This document shows, piece by piece, positions 34,047-45,505 of a stretch of 64,000 bases of DNA. How positions within the stretch are numbered: position 1 is the first letter of the stretch; each line of letters opens with the position of its first letter. The notes below the pieces were generated by a model. The model searched no databases and was not told the origin of the DNA. It was given only the letters and a program-made list of their open reading frames with translations. The DNA lies in contig CM043704.1 in NCBI GenBank assembly GCA_023935145.1, positions 92,212,373 through 92,276,372 on the forward strand, written 5' to 3'. The position numbers and the translations under genes are program-made. This DNA is from Bretschneidera sinensis (Eukaryota > Streptophyta > Magnoliopsida > Brassicales > Akaniaceae).

Positions 34047-36323
34047 TGTAATACTTGTATTTGTAAAATAAGGATAAATAAGTAATTTAATAAATATGAT
34101 AGGAAGTTTAAATAATTTAATTACGCAAAGGATTAGTATTGAATAAAATAATTCTTTTGAAAAAAATTGGGACATGGATGTAATAAACAAAAGTTTTGAA
34201 AAAATAATTTTGGATGTCCAGAACGTCCAGAAGAAAAAAAAAAGGAATGAAAAAAAAATTTAATTTTTTTATAAAAAAAGTCAAAAATAATGTGCAGCAT
34301 ATGGCAACACCTGCTGCAAAAAAAATTGTGGGAGGCTGAATGTCTCCCACATAGCCAATTCATGGCAATTTAGAAAAGAGGGAAAGGGGGGTGTTGAAGA
34401 AAAAAAATTTAAAGGCAGTCACCTACTGCCAAGGGAGACAAAGTTTCATTAATCTTCTATGTCTCCAAAACGTGGAGCAAAATTGGGGAGCTTGAGATTT
34501 TGCAAGGAGGGGACTGCTGAAACAAAGGAATATATATATATATATAAGCATAACTCATACTGAATGATTTCGTTCAGTTTCTTTCAATTTCTTGTTTTCT
34601 CAAAACACTTGGAGACTCAAAGAAATGCTGAAAGAACAAAATTTTGAAAGAGTTTCCTGTGAAATTTCATAGAGAATCAAGAATAGCTATCAGAAAAGCA
34701 AAAGGTAATATCATAGTGTTTATTTTTGAATTTCTGACATTTATGAAGTTTCCCTAAATTCAAAGTGGGAATTTTCAAAGTGTGTGGTTTATAACGAATT
34801 GAAGAATAAATTACCAATCTAATATAAATACGATGTCAAGTGTTGATGATCTACAACTGAGGAAAATTTATGAGAAAAACAGGAAAGGCAAGGAGGTGAT
34901 CTTAAGTAATCCAAATAAAAATGAAAAATTTAGGGATGATATGAAAATAAATTATTAGCTTATGTTTTGGTGATAGATAAAGATTTAGGTTTATAGAATA
35001 TGAATATTAGACACGTAGGAAAATTATTATGTGAGAAGAAATATTATTAGAATAATGAGTTGATGTAAATAATGATGGTCATAAATAAAATTATTGATGA
35101 GCTATGGTTGATGTTTTGATACGAATTTTGGAGGAGATGAATTTTAGTGGATTTTGACAAACTTTGATGAGTGATTTGAGGTGAATTTTAGTGGATCTTG
35201 ACAAACTTCAATGGGTGATTTGATGTGATTTGGGATGAAATTTAGTGGATCTTGACAAGCTTTAATGAATGATTTGATGTGATTTGAGATGAGAGGATTT
35301 TAGTAGAATTTTTATATATAATTTGAGAAAAATTAGGATAGTCAATTTAGAGATTTGGAGCTCATATTGTTTTTATATTATTGTTCGGATGCATATTTCA
35401 CATCATTGTTCATATGCATATGCATTAAATGAAAAGAAAAGGACCGGGAAGGGAGCTAATCTAATTGAAAAAAAGTGACAGCTAGTATGTGCTGGAAATA
35501 AAAAGGGACACCGTGACAACCGGTATATGCTGAAAAAATTATGTGGCAACATAGACAAGTTGCAAAGAAAAGAACCGGGAAGAGGCTGATCTAAGATAAT
35601 AACAACCTGTGGACAGGTGGGAAGATGTTCCCATCATAAGCATTCATTGTATTGCATCTGTTTTAATTATTGTTTGCATAATTGAAATGCTGATGTATGG
35701 TATATTAATTGTGAATTTAATTATAGACGGTTGAGTCTCACAGAGAGAGACAGTTATGGTGATAAGAACTATCTAAATGGTAAATTTTATGATGTGAACC
35801 TTATTAAGAGGTAATTATGAGATAACTGATGGTCTTGAGGTGAACCAATAAATAAGAGGAAAAAATTGATAGGGAATGAATATTATGACATATGTAATGA
35901 TAGTAGAGTGTTAGTATCAGGTGTATGAGATATAAATTGATTTAAATATTAAAAGACTGTTTATACAAATGAGTACTTTTAGTAAATTTAATTCATTGAG
36001 CTTGTGAAACTCACTCCTCATTGTATAATGATTTTCATGTAGCAGGCTTGACAAATAGTTTGGTGAGTTGAGGTTCAGAAGAAATCATTTTATGTAAGCC
36101 ACGTACGTGTCAACATCCTCAGACTAATGAGATAAATAAAATGAAAAATATAATTATAAATATTCATGCATTTTATGTCGTATAGAATGTTTAAAGATCG
36201 GATTGATGTAAAAATTTCTTTTGGTGTTATTTATTTTTATTGTTGCATATATGTGTCATGCTGGGATTATCAAAATGTGATGACACTGTTTCGGGGGTGG
36301 CTAACCCAGGATGGGTAATCACA
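34047..36323 (+). mobile_element. Solo LTR 2 (about 2.3 kb), inserted in the RT catalytic motif
   Basis: Starts TGTAATACTT and ends GGTAATCACA, with a perfect 5-bp target duplication TTATG (34042-34046 and 36324-36328). Same family as solo LTR 1: shared start, the shared end block GGGGGTGGCTAACCCAGGATG and a shared segment GAGCTTGTGAARCTCACT. It contains tandem units of about 60 bp around 35110-35300 (GATTTGATGTGATTTGRGATG, TTAGTGGATCTTGACAA). No coding sequence. Confidence 0.93.
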
Positions 36324-36328
36324 TTATG

Positions 36329-36600
36329 TGGATGACATGTTGGTCAAGAGTGTCAAATCCAAATACCACAACTCCAACCTAGAAGAGGCATTCGAGGTAC
36401 TTCAATATCACCGGATGAAGCTAAACCCTGTAAAATGCGTGTTTGGGATCACTGGAGGGAAGTTCATTGGTTTTATGGCCACCTAAAGAGGAATAGAAGC
36501 TAACCTAGAGAAGATTAAGTATGTCTTCAGTATGACCCCTCCTCGTATGATTAAAAAAAAAGTCCAAAGGCTAATATGACGCATAGCGGCACTCAGTCGT
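36329..36600 (+). pseudogene. Tat-like reverse transcriptase, 3' part, element A
   Basis: Resumes as VDDMLVKSVKSKYHNSNLEE, then HRMKLNPVKCVFGITGGKFI, the RT palm and thumb segment that follows the catalytic YVDDM. Confidence 0.9.
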
Positions 36601-37510
36601 TTCATGTCAAAGTTTGCAGAGAAGTGTCTCATCTTCTTCATATCCGTTAGGAAGGCAAAATACTTTATATGGACTAAAGATTGTCATGAAGCCTTTGAGG
36701 AGCTGAAAGAGTATCTGAGTTCACCTCCACTTCTGACTAAACCTATCATGGGAGATGAACTTTTCTTATATTTGTCGATCGAGCAAGAAGTAGTGGCCTC
36801 TATTTTGATTCGGGAAGATATATGTGTTCAGAAACCCATGTACTATGTTAGCAAAGTCCTCCTGATGTAGAGGTACGGTACCTCCCGATAGAAAAGATGG
36901 CGTATGCCCTCTTAATTACAGCACGGAAGCTTCGACCGTATTTTCAAGGACACACCATTGTCCTCTTGACAGATCAGCTGCCGAGGTAAGTGCTTCATAA
37001 GTCGGACATCTCGGGGAGAATGGTCAAGTGGTCCATAGAGCTCAAAGAGTTCGACATCCGATACAACCCTCGAAAAGCCATCAAGGCTTAGGCCCTCGCA
37101 GACTTCATTGTAGAGACAACACTCCTGACAGATCCGAGCAAAGCACCAGAACTGGAGATAGCCAGGCAAATTCTGCAGTGGACTCTTCATGTAGACGACT
37201 CCTCAAACAGCTTCGGAAATAGAGTAGGGCTTATCCTTTGTAGTATGGACGGATTCACCATTGAATATGCTTTAAGATTTGAGTTCAAAGCTTCCAATAA
37301 TGAGGCAGAGTATGAGGCATTACTCGTCGGAATGAAGCTGGCAAAAGTATTGGCCGCTGAAGCCCTGGACATATACAACGACTCGTAACTGGTGGTAAAT
37401 AAGATGAACAGTGAATTTGAAGCTTGGGATGAGAAGATCGTTCGATATCTTAAGAAGGCTAAAAAACTTGCTATTGCGTTCAGAATATTCTGAATAACTC
37501 AGGTTCCTCA
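36601..37510 (+). pseudogene. Tat-like RNase H and second (archaeal-type) RNase H, element A
   Basis: 36604-36870 is the RT connection/RNase H start (FIWTKDCHEAFEELKEYLSS, PMYYVSKVLL). 36890-37110 continues with TARKLRPYFQGHTIVLLTDQ, then SGRMVKWSIELKEFDIRY. From about 37175 a second RNase H follows (WTLHVDDSSNSFGNRVGLIL, FEFKASNNEAEYEALLVGMK, DIYNDS). Having two RNase H domains is a Tat trait. Stops interrupt it from about 37386 on. Confidence 0.85.
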
Positions 37511-37729
37511 TATAGGGAATTAGAAAGCTGATGCTCTAGCTTAACTCACCTTTTCTCGGCAGACTGAGCTAACCAAAAACCGTCTACCTTGAGACTCTCG
37601 CCACCCTGAGCATTGATGAAGTACTTGTACTACCAGTGACCGAAAGAGAGACGTGGACAGACCTGATCCTCATGTATTTACGTGATGGTCAGCTTCCTGA
37701 GTAGAAGAATGAAGCTAGAAAACTTATCT

Positions 37730-37966
37730 CTCTTGCTTCCCGATACATAATCATAAATGAACAATTGTACAAAAAAGGTTTCAAAACACCTTATTTGAAG
37801 TGTCTCAGGCCTACTAAGGTCGATTACGCTTTTTAAGAGGTTCACAAAGGGATATGCGGGAATCACCTAGGAAACCGGGCACTGGCCTTCAAAGTGCTTC
37901 GTCAAGGACATTGCTGGCCCAAAATAGAGAGAGATGCAGCAGAATTGGTCAAGAAATGCCGTGTGA
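37730..37966 (+). pseudogene. Tat-like integrase N-terminal zinc region, truncated
   Basis: Reads LYKKGFKTPYLKCLRPTKVD, then VHKGICGNHLGNRALAFKVL and GHCWPKIERDAAELVKKC: the His/Cys zinc-binding module that precedes the integrase core. The match ends abruptly at about 37966, and the following DNA is unrelated AT-rich sequence. Confidence 0.82.
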
Positions 37967-39929
37967 TAATTTAGTCATTTGAAATTTGTTGCATTTGATT
38001 TCTCTCTCCAAAGATCATCGCAATAATTATTTAAATGAATACAAAATAAAATAAACTATTAATTTTCAATAATAAAAAATTAAATGGCAACATCCCATAT
38101 TTTTGAGAATCCAAGCATCATAATATATATATATATATAAATTAATGTTGTTTCGATCCTACACCTAATGATAAGGTTGACAATCGGCAATCAAGAGTCT
38201 TGAGCAATATTTGGCTTCTACTTAAAAGCTTAATTTTTAAAATTTACCAAAAAGCTAATCAAATCAAATTAAACTACTAACTAATTAACGTTTAATTGTT
38301 ATTTAATAAAATTTGATTAATTTTTTTTTAAAAAGTAAGCTATAATTTAACGTTGAGTTTAAACTGAACTCACACATCGCATTGATCATTAAGGATAAAT
38401 TTTTAATTTAAATTAATTGTTGGCAATAAAATCTAAAACAATTTCTTTAATACTTCACAGGCTACCTAAACCCAAATAAAAATGTTATAAGTTTATAGCC
38501 CTTTTTGAATTTAAATAAATAAATAAGGCAAGTTGAATTGTCATTGTTTGGTCTCCTTGTCTCGAAATGGTTATCACTTTCGTTACTTATTTATTTAATG
38601 ATTAATTTTTAATTTTTAATTAATAAATAATTTAAATTTTATAAATATTATTTTTTATATAATTTTAAATTAATAACATAATAATATAAAAATAAAATTA
38701 CTTCCAAAAATCAAAAATAGTTTTTAAGACGAAGTAAATTTTTTTCTTTTTATGCGTGCCGGATACGGGGCTACCGTATTGATAACGGCCAGCTCACGCA
38801 TCCTATATTTTCTATTTGTTTAAACTTTAAACCACCTTTCCCAGTGATTGCTTGAAATGTGCTAACACGCAACAAACTCTTGCCACGTTATCGTAGTACC
38901 AACCTAAAGGAAGATGAGACCAATTCCAAAGGAATACTATATCGTGACAGATTAAATTTCGATTATAAAATAATTTTTATTTTATCTTAAAATTTAAAAA
39001 ATATATACAAAATCAGTATATTATAAATTTTATTGTAAAAAAATGAATTTATAAAAATATATTACGATCACGAAAGAGTATAATGTTTTCAGATACGAAA
39101 ACATTAGATAAGACGTTTGGTTTCGAAATGTTGAGATTTAAACTTTTTGAATACGTTGGGATGTTTTAAAATTTTAATAAAATAATATTAATTATTTAAT
39201 TAACATAATTAATAATCTTTTCCTATAACTTTGAAAGGAGCAGCAGGAATTACATCCTTATATCTAGGGGGTTGCAGATGTAAATTTAAAATAAAAACAA
39301 AAATAATTTAAAATTAAAATTAAATTATTTTTTAACAAATTTTAATAGTTTTACTTAATTCTCTAGAGCATAATAATTATAATTTTATAAATATTAATAT
39401 ATATTTATATTTTTTATTATTATAATTTTTAAATAATTAATTAAATAATTTATAATTATCACTAAATTCAATAACATATAATATATATTTATAAAATATA
39501 ATGATATCATATTAAAAATATTAAATTAATAATTAAAATTTATATTCTTATACATTAAGTCGTTGGTTTTGATTTACATTTTTATGATTTTTAAAATTTA
39601 TAAAAAAAACTTCTTAATATGTACACCCGAATAAGGTCCCACGATCGCCTTTGAATACATTGGGAAAGACTCTCCCCTATTAAATGTAAGATTCTTAGAT
39701 GCAGCGTCAGTAAGTTACGTGATTCTGAAGGACATCAAATGTAAGTTAGACTGATTGTATTTTAGTCGTTCATCAAGCATTCACTCGGTTCAAGTACACA
39801 CGATGCACTCATGCACCCGATAAGTTCTCAACTAAACTGCATCATCTAGAAAGGCAGCAGTTTAAAAGAAAAACAAACACTTACACAACCCACCTTGGTT
39901 GTGTGCCTCCTTTATCATTAAAAAAACAC
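37967..39929. other. Intergenic and upstream region of CYSTM copy 1
   Basis: AT-rich, no gene. 38520-38900 is a diverged copy of 56510-56880 (shared ACGCGTGCC/ATGCGTGCC, CCAGTGATTGCTTGAAATG), which marks the left side of the tandem duplication that made the two CYSTM genes. Confidence 0.6.
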
Positions 39930-39941
39930 ACTATAAAAATC
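39930..39941 (+). promoter_or_regulatory. TATA box of CYSTM copy 1
   Basis: ACTATAAAAATC lies about 140 bp upstream of the start codon, followed by a CT-rich leader. The equivalent position in the second gene reads CTGTAAAAAAA. Confidence 0.65.
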
Positions 39942-40079
39942 TCTCTTTCTCCTTGTCGAGCCTGCCTCTGTTTATCTCTGTTTTTTTTCTCTCAAAAGCT
40001 ATTTTGTAGAAGGAAAGAAGAGAATAAGATCACGTTACTCCCGTTTGACAAAGAAGATCATCGAGAAGGAAAAAAAAGG

Positions 40080-43000
40080 ATGAGTTATGACAATCAACCA
40101 AAGTATCCTGTTGGCGTTCCACCTCCTCAAGGTTGGTTGTATATAACTTTGTTTTTCTTTTATTTTTAATGTTTCCATTAAAGTAAATCTGGGTTTGTGT
40201 TTTTTTTTTCCTTTGAGTTCTAGGTTCGCTTTATGATCGATTACGGGTTTGTTTTTGTTTTTTTAAATGTTTGCAATTTGTTAATAATATGTTACTTTCT
40301 CTGTTTTTGTTACCCTTAAGAGTTTTTCAGATTTAGGTTATGTTGTGATCGTTTTTTTTCTTCTTTTGTTGCGGTTAATTGATTGGATCTGGTGGATCTA
40401 TGTAATTTTTGAATGAAGGTTATCCGCCACCGGGATATCCCCCACAAGGATATGCGCAGGGCTATCCTCCCCAGGGATATCCTCCTCCCTATGCTCCTCA
40501 GTATGGCCAGCCTCCTCCCCCTCCTCAGAAACAGAGCTCCGGTTGCCTAGAAGGCTGGTAAGCCCCCTCCTCTTTACTTCTCTCTCTATATTTATACTTT
40601 ATACTATACACATACAGATACGAATCTATATAAATACATCCATGTTTATAAACGTGTAGATCCTGAGGGATCTCATCTGGTTTGTTTTTGGGTTTACACT
40701 TGAATAATAGTAATAATTATTAAATTATTAAAAATAATATTTCCTATAATAATATTAAAATAATAGCAAATAATAATTAGTATTATAATTATAATAATGT
40801 TAAAAAGATAATAATGATTATTATTATATTAATAATGATAGTTATAATTATAATTATCAAAATATCATTATGGTAATTATAACAATAATTACTATAATTA
40901 TTATGATAAAAATAGTAATTTAATAATAAATATTATTGAATAATATTATAATATGGATTTTACTAATAAATTTATAATGATAATAATAATAATAATTATT
41001 ATTGTAGTAAATATAATAATACTTTTAACGATGATGATAATAAAATAAAATAATAAAATATTAATATTAAAAATTATAATTATAATTATAATTATAATAA
41101 CACTAATGATTATTATAATTATAATATTATGATAATATATTAATAATACTGATAATAATTATTTATTATTATTGTAATTAATATTATAATAATAAAAATA
41201 TAAAAATATTTATTATTATTACAATTAAAATTTTAAGGTTTATGAATAAATTAGAGATTGTTAAGGATGGTAAATAGTGCTAGTAATATTTTGATACTTA
41301 AACTTAGGGGTGAGCATGGAACCCGATTGACCCGCGAACCCAATCCAAACCGATATAATGGGTTGGGTTGAGTTGAAAATATTTTGAACCCGGTGAGTTG
41401 GGATGGGTCGTGAGTTCAAAATTTTCAACCCGACTCAAACCAGTAACCCGGTCCAATATTTAATTATATATTTTATATTTATTGAATATAAAATAGTATA
41501 TAAATAAGTATAGTATAATTGTAAAATATATAATCAAAAAATCTTCATTATAATTACTAATAGTGTGTAAAATTATATATAGCAGATACTCCAATGTCCA
41601 AATAAGTCTCATACTTTTCAATTACTCAAATTTTAGTTTCAAATATTTACATTAGAAAAAAATAATGATTTCGAGTTATGAAATAGTTTTCATAATTAGT
41701 CTTAAGCATAACTTCAATTAGAATAAATAAATGCACAATTAACTTATGCTAACAAAAGTTTGATTTTTTGTACCATTGTAACTATAAAATAAACATAGAA
41801 ATTAACACTCTAACCTACAAGATTCTAATCGAGATCAATGTATGCAGATAAACATATATTCCAAAAAAGATGTACCATAATGTTGATGGAAGAAATGTTG
41901 AATGCATGATAAAGCTTAGTAATACCAACTTGCTGGAAGCCTTTCATGCAAACATTATTGAACCATTCAATTTGCCTCTCTGTGACCTTTTAAGAGCCCA
42001 TATGTCTCTTCTAAGTGCATTAAAGCATAGTCCAAAAATTAGACTGATTAGTGAGAAAGCATTAGTATGGCCAACAAATGCTGAGTTACTAAAATATATT
42101 ATTAGCAACTGTGCAAAAATCTAGATTTCCTTCGTAATTGAACAGTCTTCTAAAGTAGGTTAAATTCATGTCAACTAAAGCAGTTCTTAACGAAACATTC
42201 AGATGAAGATTGTGTTTTTCAATATAACGATGAATCCATATTCTAACATCAAGAGTTTCAGATTGTGAGCATACAGATAATCAATTGTCCATGGTCACTT
42301 CATCGGGCTTTATATTACTCACTTGCATTTCATGAAACAATGCCAAAACATCCTTACCAAGTTTGGCTTCAACATAGCCTCCAACTATGACATTCCATGG
42401 CACAACATCACTCTCTTGCATGTCATCAAAAAGCTTATTTAGTAGTATCCACAAAACCAAATTTAACATAGCCTACAACCATTGTAGTCCATGAGAAAAT
42501 TGTTATCTTTTCCATGTTATCAAATATTCTTTGTACTGTCAAACACACATATTTTACTGGTAATATGAATGGATTTAGTTTTGGATTTAATAGAATATTT
42601 TTTTGTTATGTAATATATATGATTTAATTATTTAATAAAAAAATATATATCAACCCGGTGATCCAAACCGATTAGAATGGGTTGGATTGAGTTGAGGTTG
42701 GATGGGTTCATGGGTTGGGTTGGGTTGAGATTTTTCCAACCCGGTATAAATAGGTTGGGTTGAAATTTTAAGATAACCCGACCCAAACCGACCTATGCTC
42801 ACCCTTACTTAAACTTCTTATCCTACTTTAGTCACAATCTAGCAATTTAATTAACCAAACGTAAAATTAAAGGTTTTATCTTTTTAATCCCCCTTATCTT
42901 ATTCCATGTTAATTCTAGTCCTATTCTATTATAATCTTATCTATGAATCAACGGACCGTAAAAATTGAGATTCACATCAAATAAATTGTTTGTTTATGAC

Positions 43001-43746
43001 AGTTTTTTTTTTGTCTCCAATAAATTTTATAGACAATGGAGTTACCAATACTCAACTCCATATGTTGGTGATAAATAACTTCTTTTTTTGCGTCGCTTCA
43101 TAATTAACCTAAAATAAGTATGTTTAGTCAATTTCGATTTTGTGAATATCGAAGCCCATATGATATTTAAGGTTAGGGCAATTTTGTTTTTGTTTTATTG
43201 TTTCATGTGCTATTTGTTGTATGTACTATCCGAGCAGTTTAGGAGGAGAGCGAGTGCAGTTGTTCAAAGACTAAAGCTAAGTACATATGCTATCAGGGCG
43301 TTGGCATGGCGGTAAGAGTAGTATGGGCTTTAGGGTAGCTGAAGGGTTCGAGTCTTGTAATTGTGTTTACACAAATGTACCCAAAAAAAAGGCCAAGTGG
43401 TTGTGGTCTCGAGTTCATGTAAGCTAGAGCTAACAAAATTGTTATCCAATGAAAATTAGGTTTTTACGTGTGCTGTAGTATAATTTTCTTTTAGTTAAAC
43501 AGGGTAATCCATGTAGAGTGGTGTCTCTAAATTGTGTGCCGTTTGTTGCAAAAACTTTATTAGGCCTATTGTGAGTGAAATTGTTTTTGATTTGTAACAG
43601 TCTGACTGTTCAGTGATTAACTTAGGTTTGATTAGTCTTTGTGCATGAAACCATTTTTTCATAATATGTTCGTTGGGGTTAATTATTTTGATACATGCAG
43701 TTTGGCTGCTCTGTGCTGTTGCTGCCTCCTTGATGCCTGCTTCTGA
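40080..43746 (+). CDS. Small CYSTM (cysteine-rich transmembrane module) protein, copy 1
   Basis: Member of the plant CYSTM/WIH family: short tail-anchored proteins with a Pro/Gly/Tyr/Gln-rich N-terminus and a C-terminal cysteine-rich membrane segment, linked in other species to stress responses. Exons: 40080-40131, 40419-40557 and 43701-43746, all GT-AG, 78 residues. Exon 1 gives MSYDNQPKYPVGVPPPQ. Exon 2 is GYPP-type repeats ending CLEG. Exon 3, only 46 bases, gives LAALCCCCLLDACF and the stop. Without exon 3 the gene would look like a fragment. Intron 2 is 3.1 kb and holds an AT-rich microsatellite-like block, a hAT-like element and a SINE. Paralogue of the gene at 57850. The start is supported by a 5' leader conserved between the two copies right up to the ATG. 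Confidence 0.9.
40700..41235. repeat. AT-only simple-repeat island (AAT/ATT-rich)
   Basis: About 530 bp made almost solely of A and T in AATAAT and ATTATT patterns, with many short self-complementary stretches, inside intron 2 of CYSTM copy 1. The intron of the second copy has no equivalent. Confidence 0.9.
41306..42805. mobile_element. hAT-like non-autonomous transposon carrying a PPR gene fragment
   Basis: Terminal inverted repeats AGGGGTGAGCAT on the left and ATGCTCACCCT on the right. The flanks repeat TACTTAAACTT (41295-41305 and 42806-42816), consistent with a hAT target duplication plus chance extension. Subterminal regions are full of AACCCGACCC / GGGTTGGGTTGA motifs in opposite orientation at the two ends, as in plant hAT elements. 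No transposase is present; the middle holds a fragment of a host PPR gene. 1500 bp, sitting in intron 2 of CYSTM copy 1 and absent from the second copy. Confidence 0.8.
42150..42540 (-). pseudogene. Captured PPR (pentatricopeptide repeat) gene fragment
   Basis: On the minus strand, in two frames, it reads RIFDNMEKITIFSWTTMVVG, then LFDDMQESDVVPWNVIVGGY and ALFHEMQVSNIKPDEVTM, then IWIHRYIEKHNLHLNV and TALVDM. This is the consecutive-repeat pattern of a PLS-type plant PPR protein. A frameshift lies between the first two segments, and a stop follows DEVTM. Both ends stop inside the hAT-like element, so it is a transduplicated fragment and not a gene. Confidence 0.85.
43294..43390 (+). mobile_element. 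tRNA-derived SINE-like element
   Basis: GCGTTGGCATGGCGGTAAGA (A-box-like) is followed about 30 bp later by AGGGTTCGAGTCT (B-box-like), the spacing of an internal pol III promoter, and the unit ends in a run of eight A at 43383-43390. Short for a full SINE, so probably 5' or 3' reduced. It lies in intron 2 of CYSTM copy 1. No certain target duplication. Confidence 0.55.
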
Positions 43747-44399
43747 TGAGAGACTTTGCAGCAATTCAATTGAAGTTCAATATTGGTCCTCTTACTCAAT
43801 TTGACGAGAAAACTTAATTGGACAAAATTGATGGTTGGAAGATTTAGTTTCTGCAAATAAATTTAGGGGTCAATTTGACCGAGGGTGCAAACTACTAGGG
43901 CCAGTGTGTTACCCAAACTTCTGTTTTTATATTTCCTCTTTGAAAGTTGAAACCTAATCTCTTTTTTTATCTTGAATTTATCGGTTATATTTTTTGTGAT
44001 GAAAAATTCTTGTTTAATTTGGGTCGATACATAATACAGTACCCATCTCATCATTGGTTAAAAAAAATAATATTATTTTTTCTTTTTTCAAACCATTAAG
44101 TGATAACATGGACATTTGGTATTATGTATAACATATATTAAATAAGAACTTTATATGACTCTGGTATTATGCATAACCTATATTAAATAAAAACTCTCTA
44201 TATGACTGCGAGGTTTCCTGGTTTTTATGAAGCTCGTTAGCACACAAGTAGAAAAGTAGTAATTTTGATGGTCCATTACAGATTTCGTCTTTGTTTTTTC
44301 CTGTCTAACTTTCCTTTTTGGTACAAGTCTCTTATTAAGGATTTAAATCTCGGTTGTTACATGTAAATGGGGTTTTATCTCCCTAACTTCAAAACAAGA

Positions 44400-44885
44400 G
44401 TTTTTTTGTTAGAAGGAAACTTAAATGATGGTTTTTAAAATTTTTATTAGTAATGTTAATTGAGTATGTATGGATGTTACTAATAATGTTTTTAAAAATT
44501 TTCAAAATTTCTTATAAATTACAATCAAATTTTTATTTGTTTTTCATCCGTTACAACCAAAAATCTCTCTTAGATGTGTTGTGTCATTGATAGTTGGTGT
44601 CACTCATTGATACCAACAATTGTACCCCCGAAATTTTTTTGAAAGTTCACTTATAACTTAATGAAACTTAATTAGTAATAATCGAAGGCAGAAAGTCTAA
44701 ATAGAATTTTTGCCCCATGTGTCAATTGTTAGGGTTCGAGAGTTAATTCTTTTAAGACGAAATAAACTTACTAATTTCCGAACATTTGTTTGACTAGTTA
44801 GGTCCAGATTTACGGTTTATCACTTGTGGAAATCCATTTTGAACGAAAATTTAACTTCCATTAGAAAGGATAATTTGTTTTTTTT
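44400..44885 (+). repeat. Direct repeat shared with 54055-54955
   Basis: Shares GAGAGTTAATTCTTTTAAGA, CATTTGTTTGACTA and TTTAACTTCCATTAGAAAGG in order with the downstream copy. The downstream copy is split by the solo LTR at 54094-54672, so this one shows the pre-insertion state. Confidence 0.85.
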
Positions 44886-45224
44886 TTCACTTATCGGACG
44901 AGTCAAAAGGTTCTTGTAATTGAATTTGCGTGCCTCAAAATCTCTATTCTCTTCAAATTTCATGCCAAGCTTTAATTTTTTCTTTCAATTTCTTTTTTCG
45001 TTAAGAGGATTTTCATTCGGATTTGTGTTTTTATTTCTTTTTTTCTTTCTTGACTCACACATCGATCAAAATCTGATTTGCTATTTCTTTTCGGTTTAAA
45101 TTTTCCCATGCTTACAAAGCCGCTTAGTGAGTGATTTTCTAATCACTCATTTGCAAATCAAGAATCATGATTTTTTGCGTTTGAGAATTCTTACCAAGAA
45201 TCAGCGAGATAACACGTGTTTGAT

Positions 45225-45505
45225 ATATATACATATACACTAATACAACTCAAGAATATTTGCTTACCTGGTGTAAAATCTAAATGGATCATCCATTTTT
45301 TGGGCCCATTTAATGCCCTGAGCTATTCACGAGTTTGTATGTGGTATGTATGTATTTACACGTGTGTATTTATAAAATGTGTATTTATTTTGGGTACATT
45401 AATCAAAATAAAGATTAAAGTTGGTTTTCTTATATAAAAATATTGAAAGTAACCGTTAAATCAAAAGGTTCAGATTATAAAATAAATGTATTTATATACA
45501 TATTA
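45225..45505 (+). repeat. Direct repeat shared with 28190-28443
   Basis: Contains TTTTGGGCCCATTTAATGCC and the same flanks up to ATTAAGTTTT, after which the upstream copy has the Tat-like LTR and this one continues with GAAGAATG. Confidence 0.75.

Larger units (their letters stand above)
28444..37966 (+). mobile_element. Ty3-gypsy Tat-like retrotransposon A, degenerate, 3'-truncated
   Basis: Order: 5' LTR, PBS, gag, protease, reverse transcriptase, RNase H, a second RNase H and the integrase zinc region. The second RNase H (WTLHVDGSSNSFG, then NNEAEYEALLVGM) between the first RNase H and integrase is a mark of the Tat lineage. Two solo LTRs of another family (30539-32630 and 34047-36323) are nested in it, so the element itself is about 5.2 kb here. 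The match ends at about 37966 after the integrase zinc region; the integrase core, 3' UTR and 3' LTR are missing. Many stops and frameshifts show it is dead. Confidence 0.9.

Noticed and set aside
41870..42124. 84-codon plus-strand frame in the hAT-like element
   Set aside because: No recognisable domain, and it is adjacent to the antisense PPR fragment; it may be captured sequence of unknown origin but cannot be called a gene.
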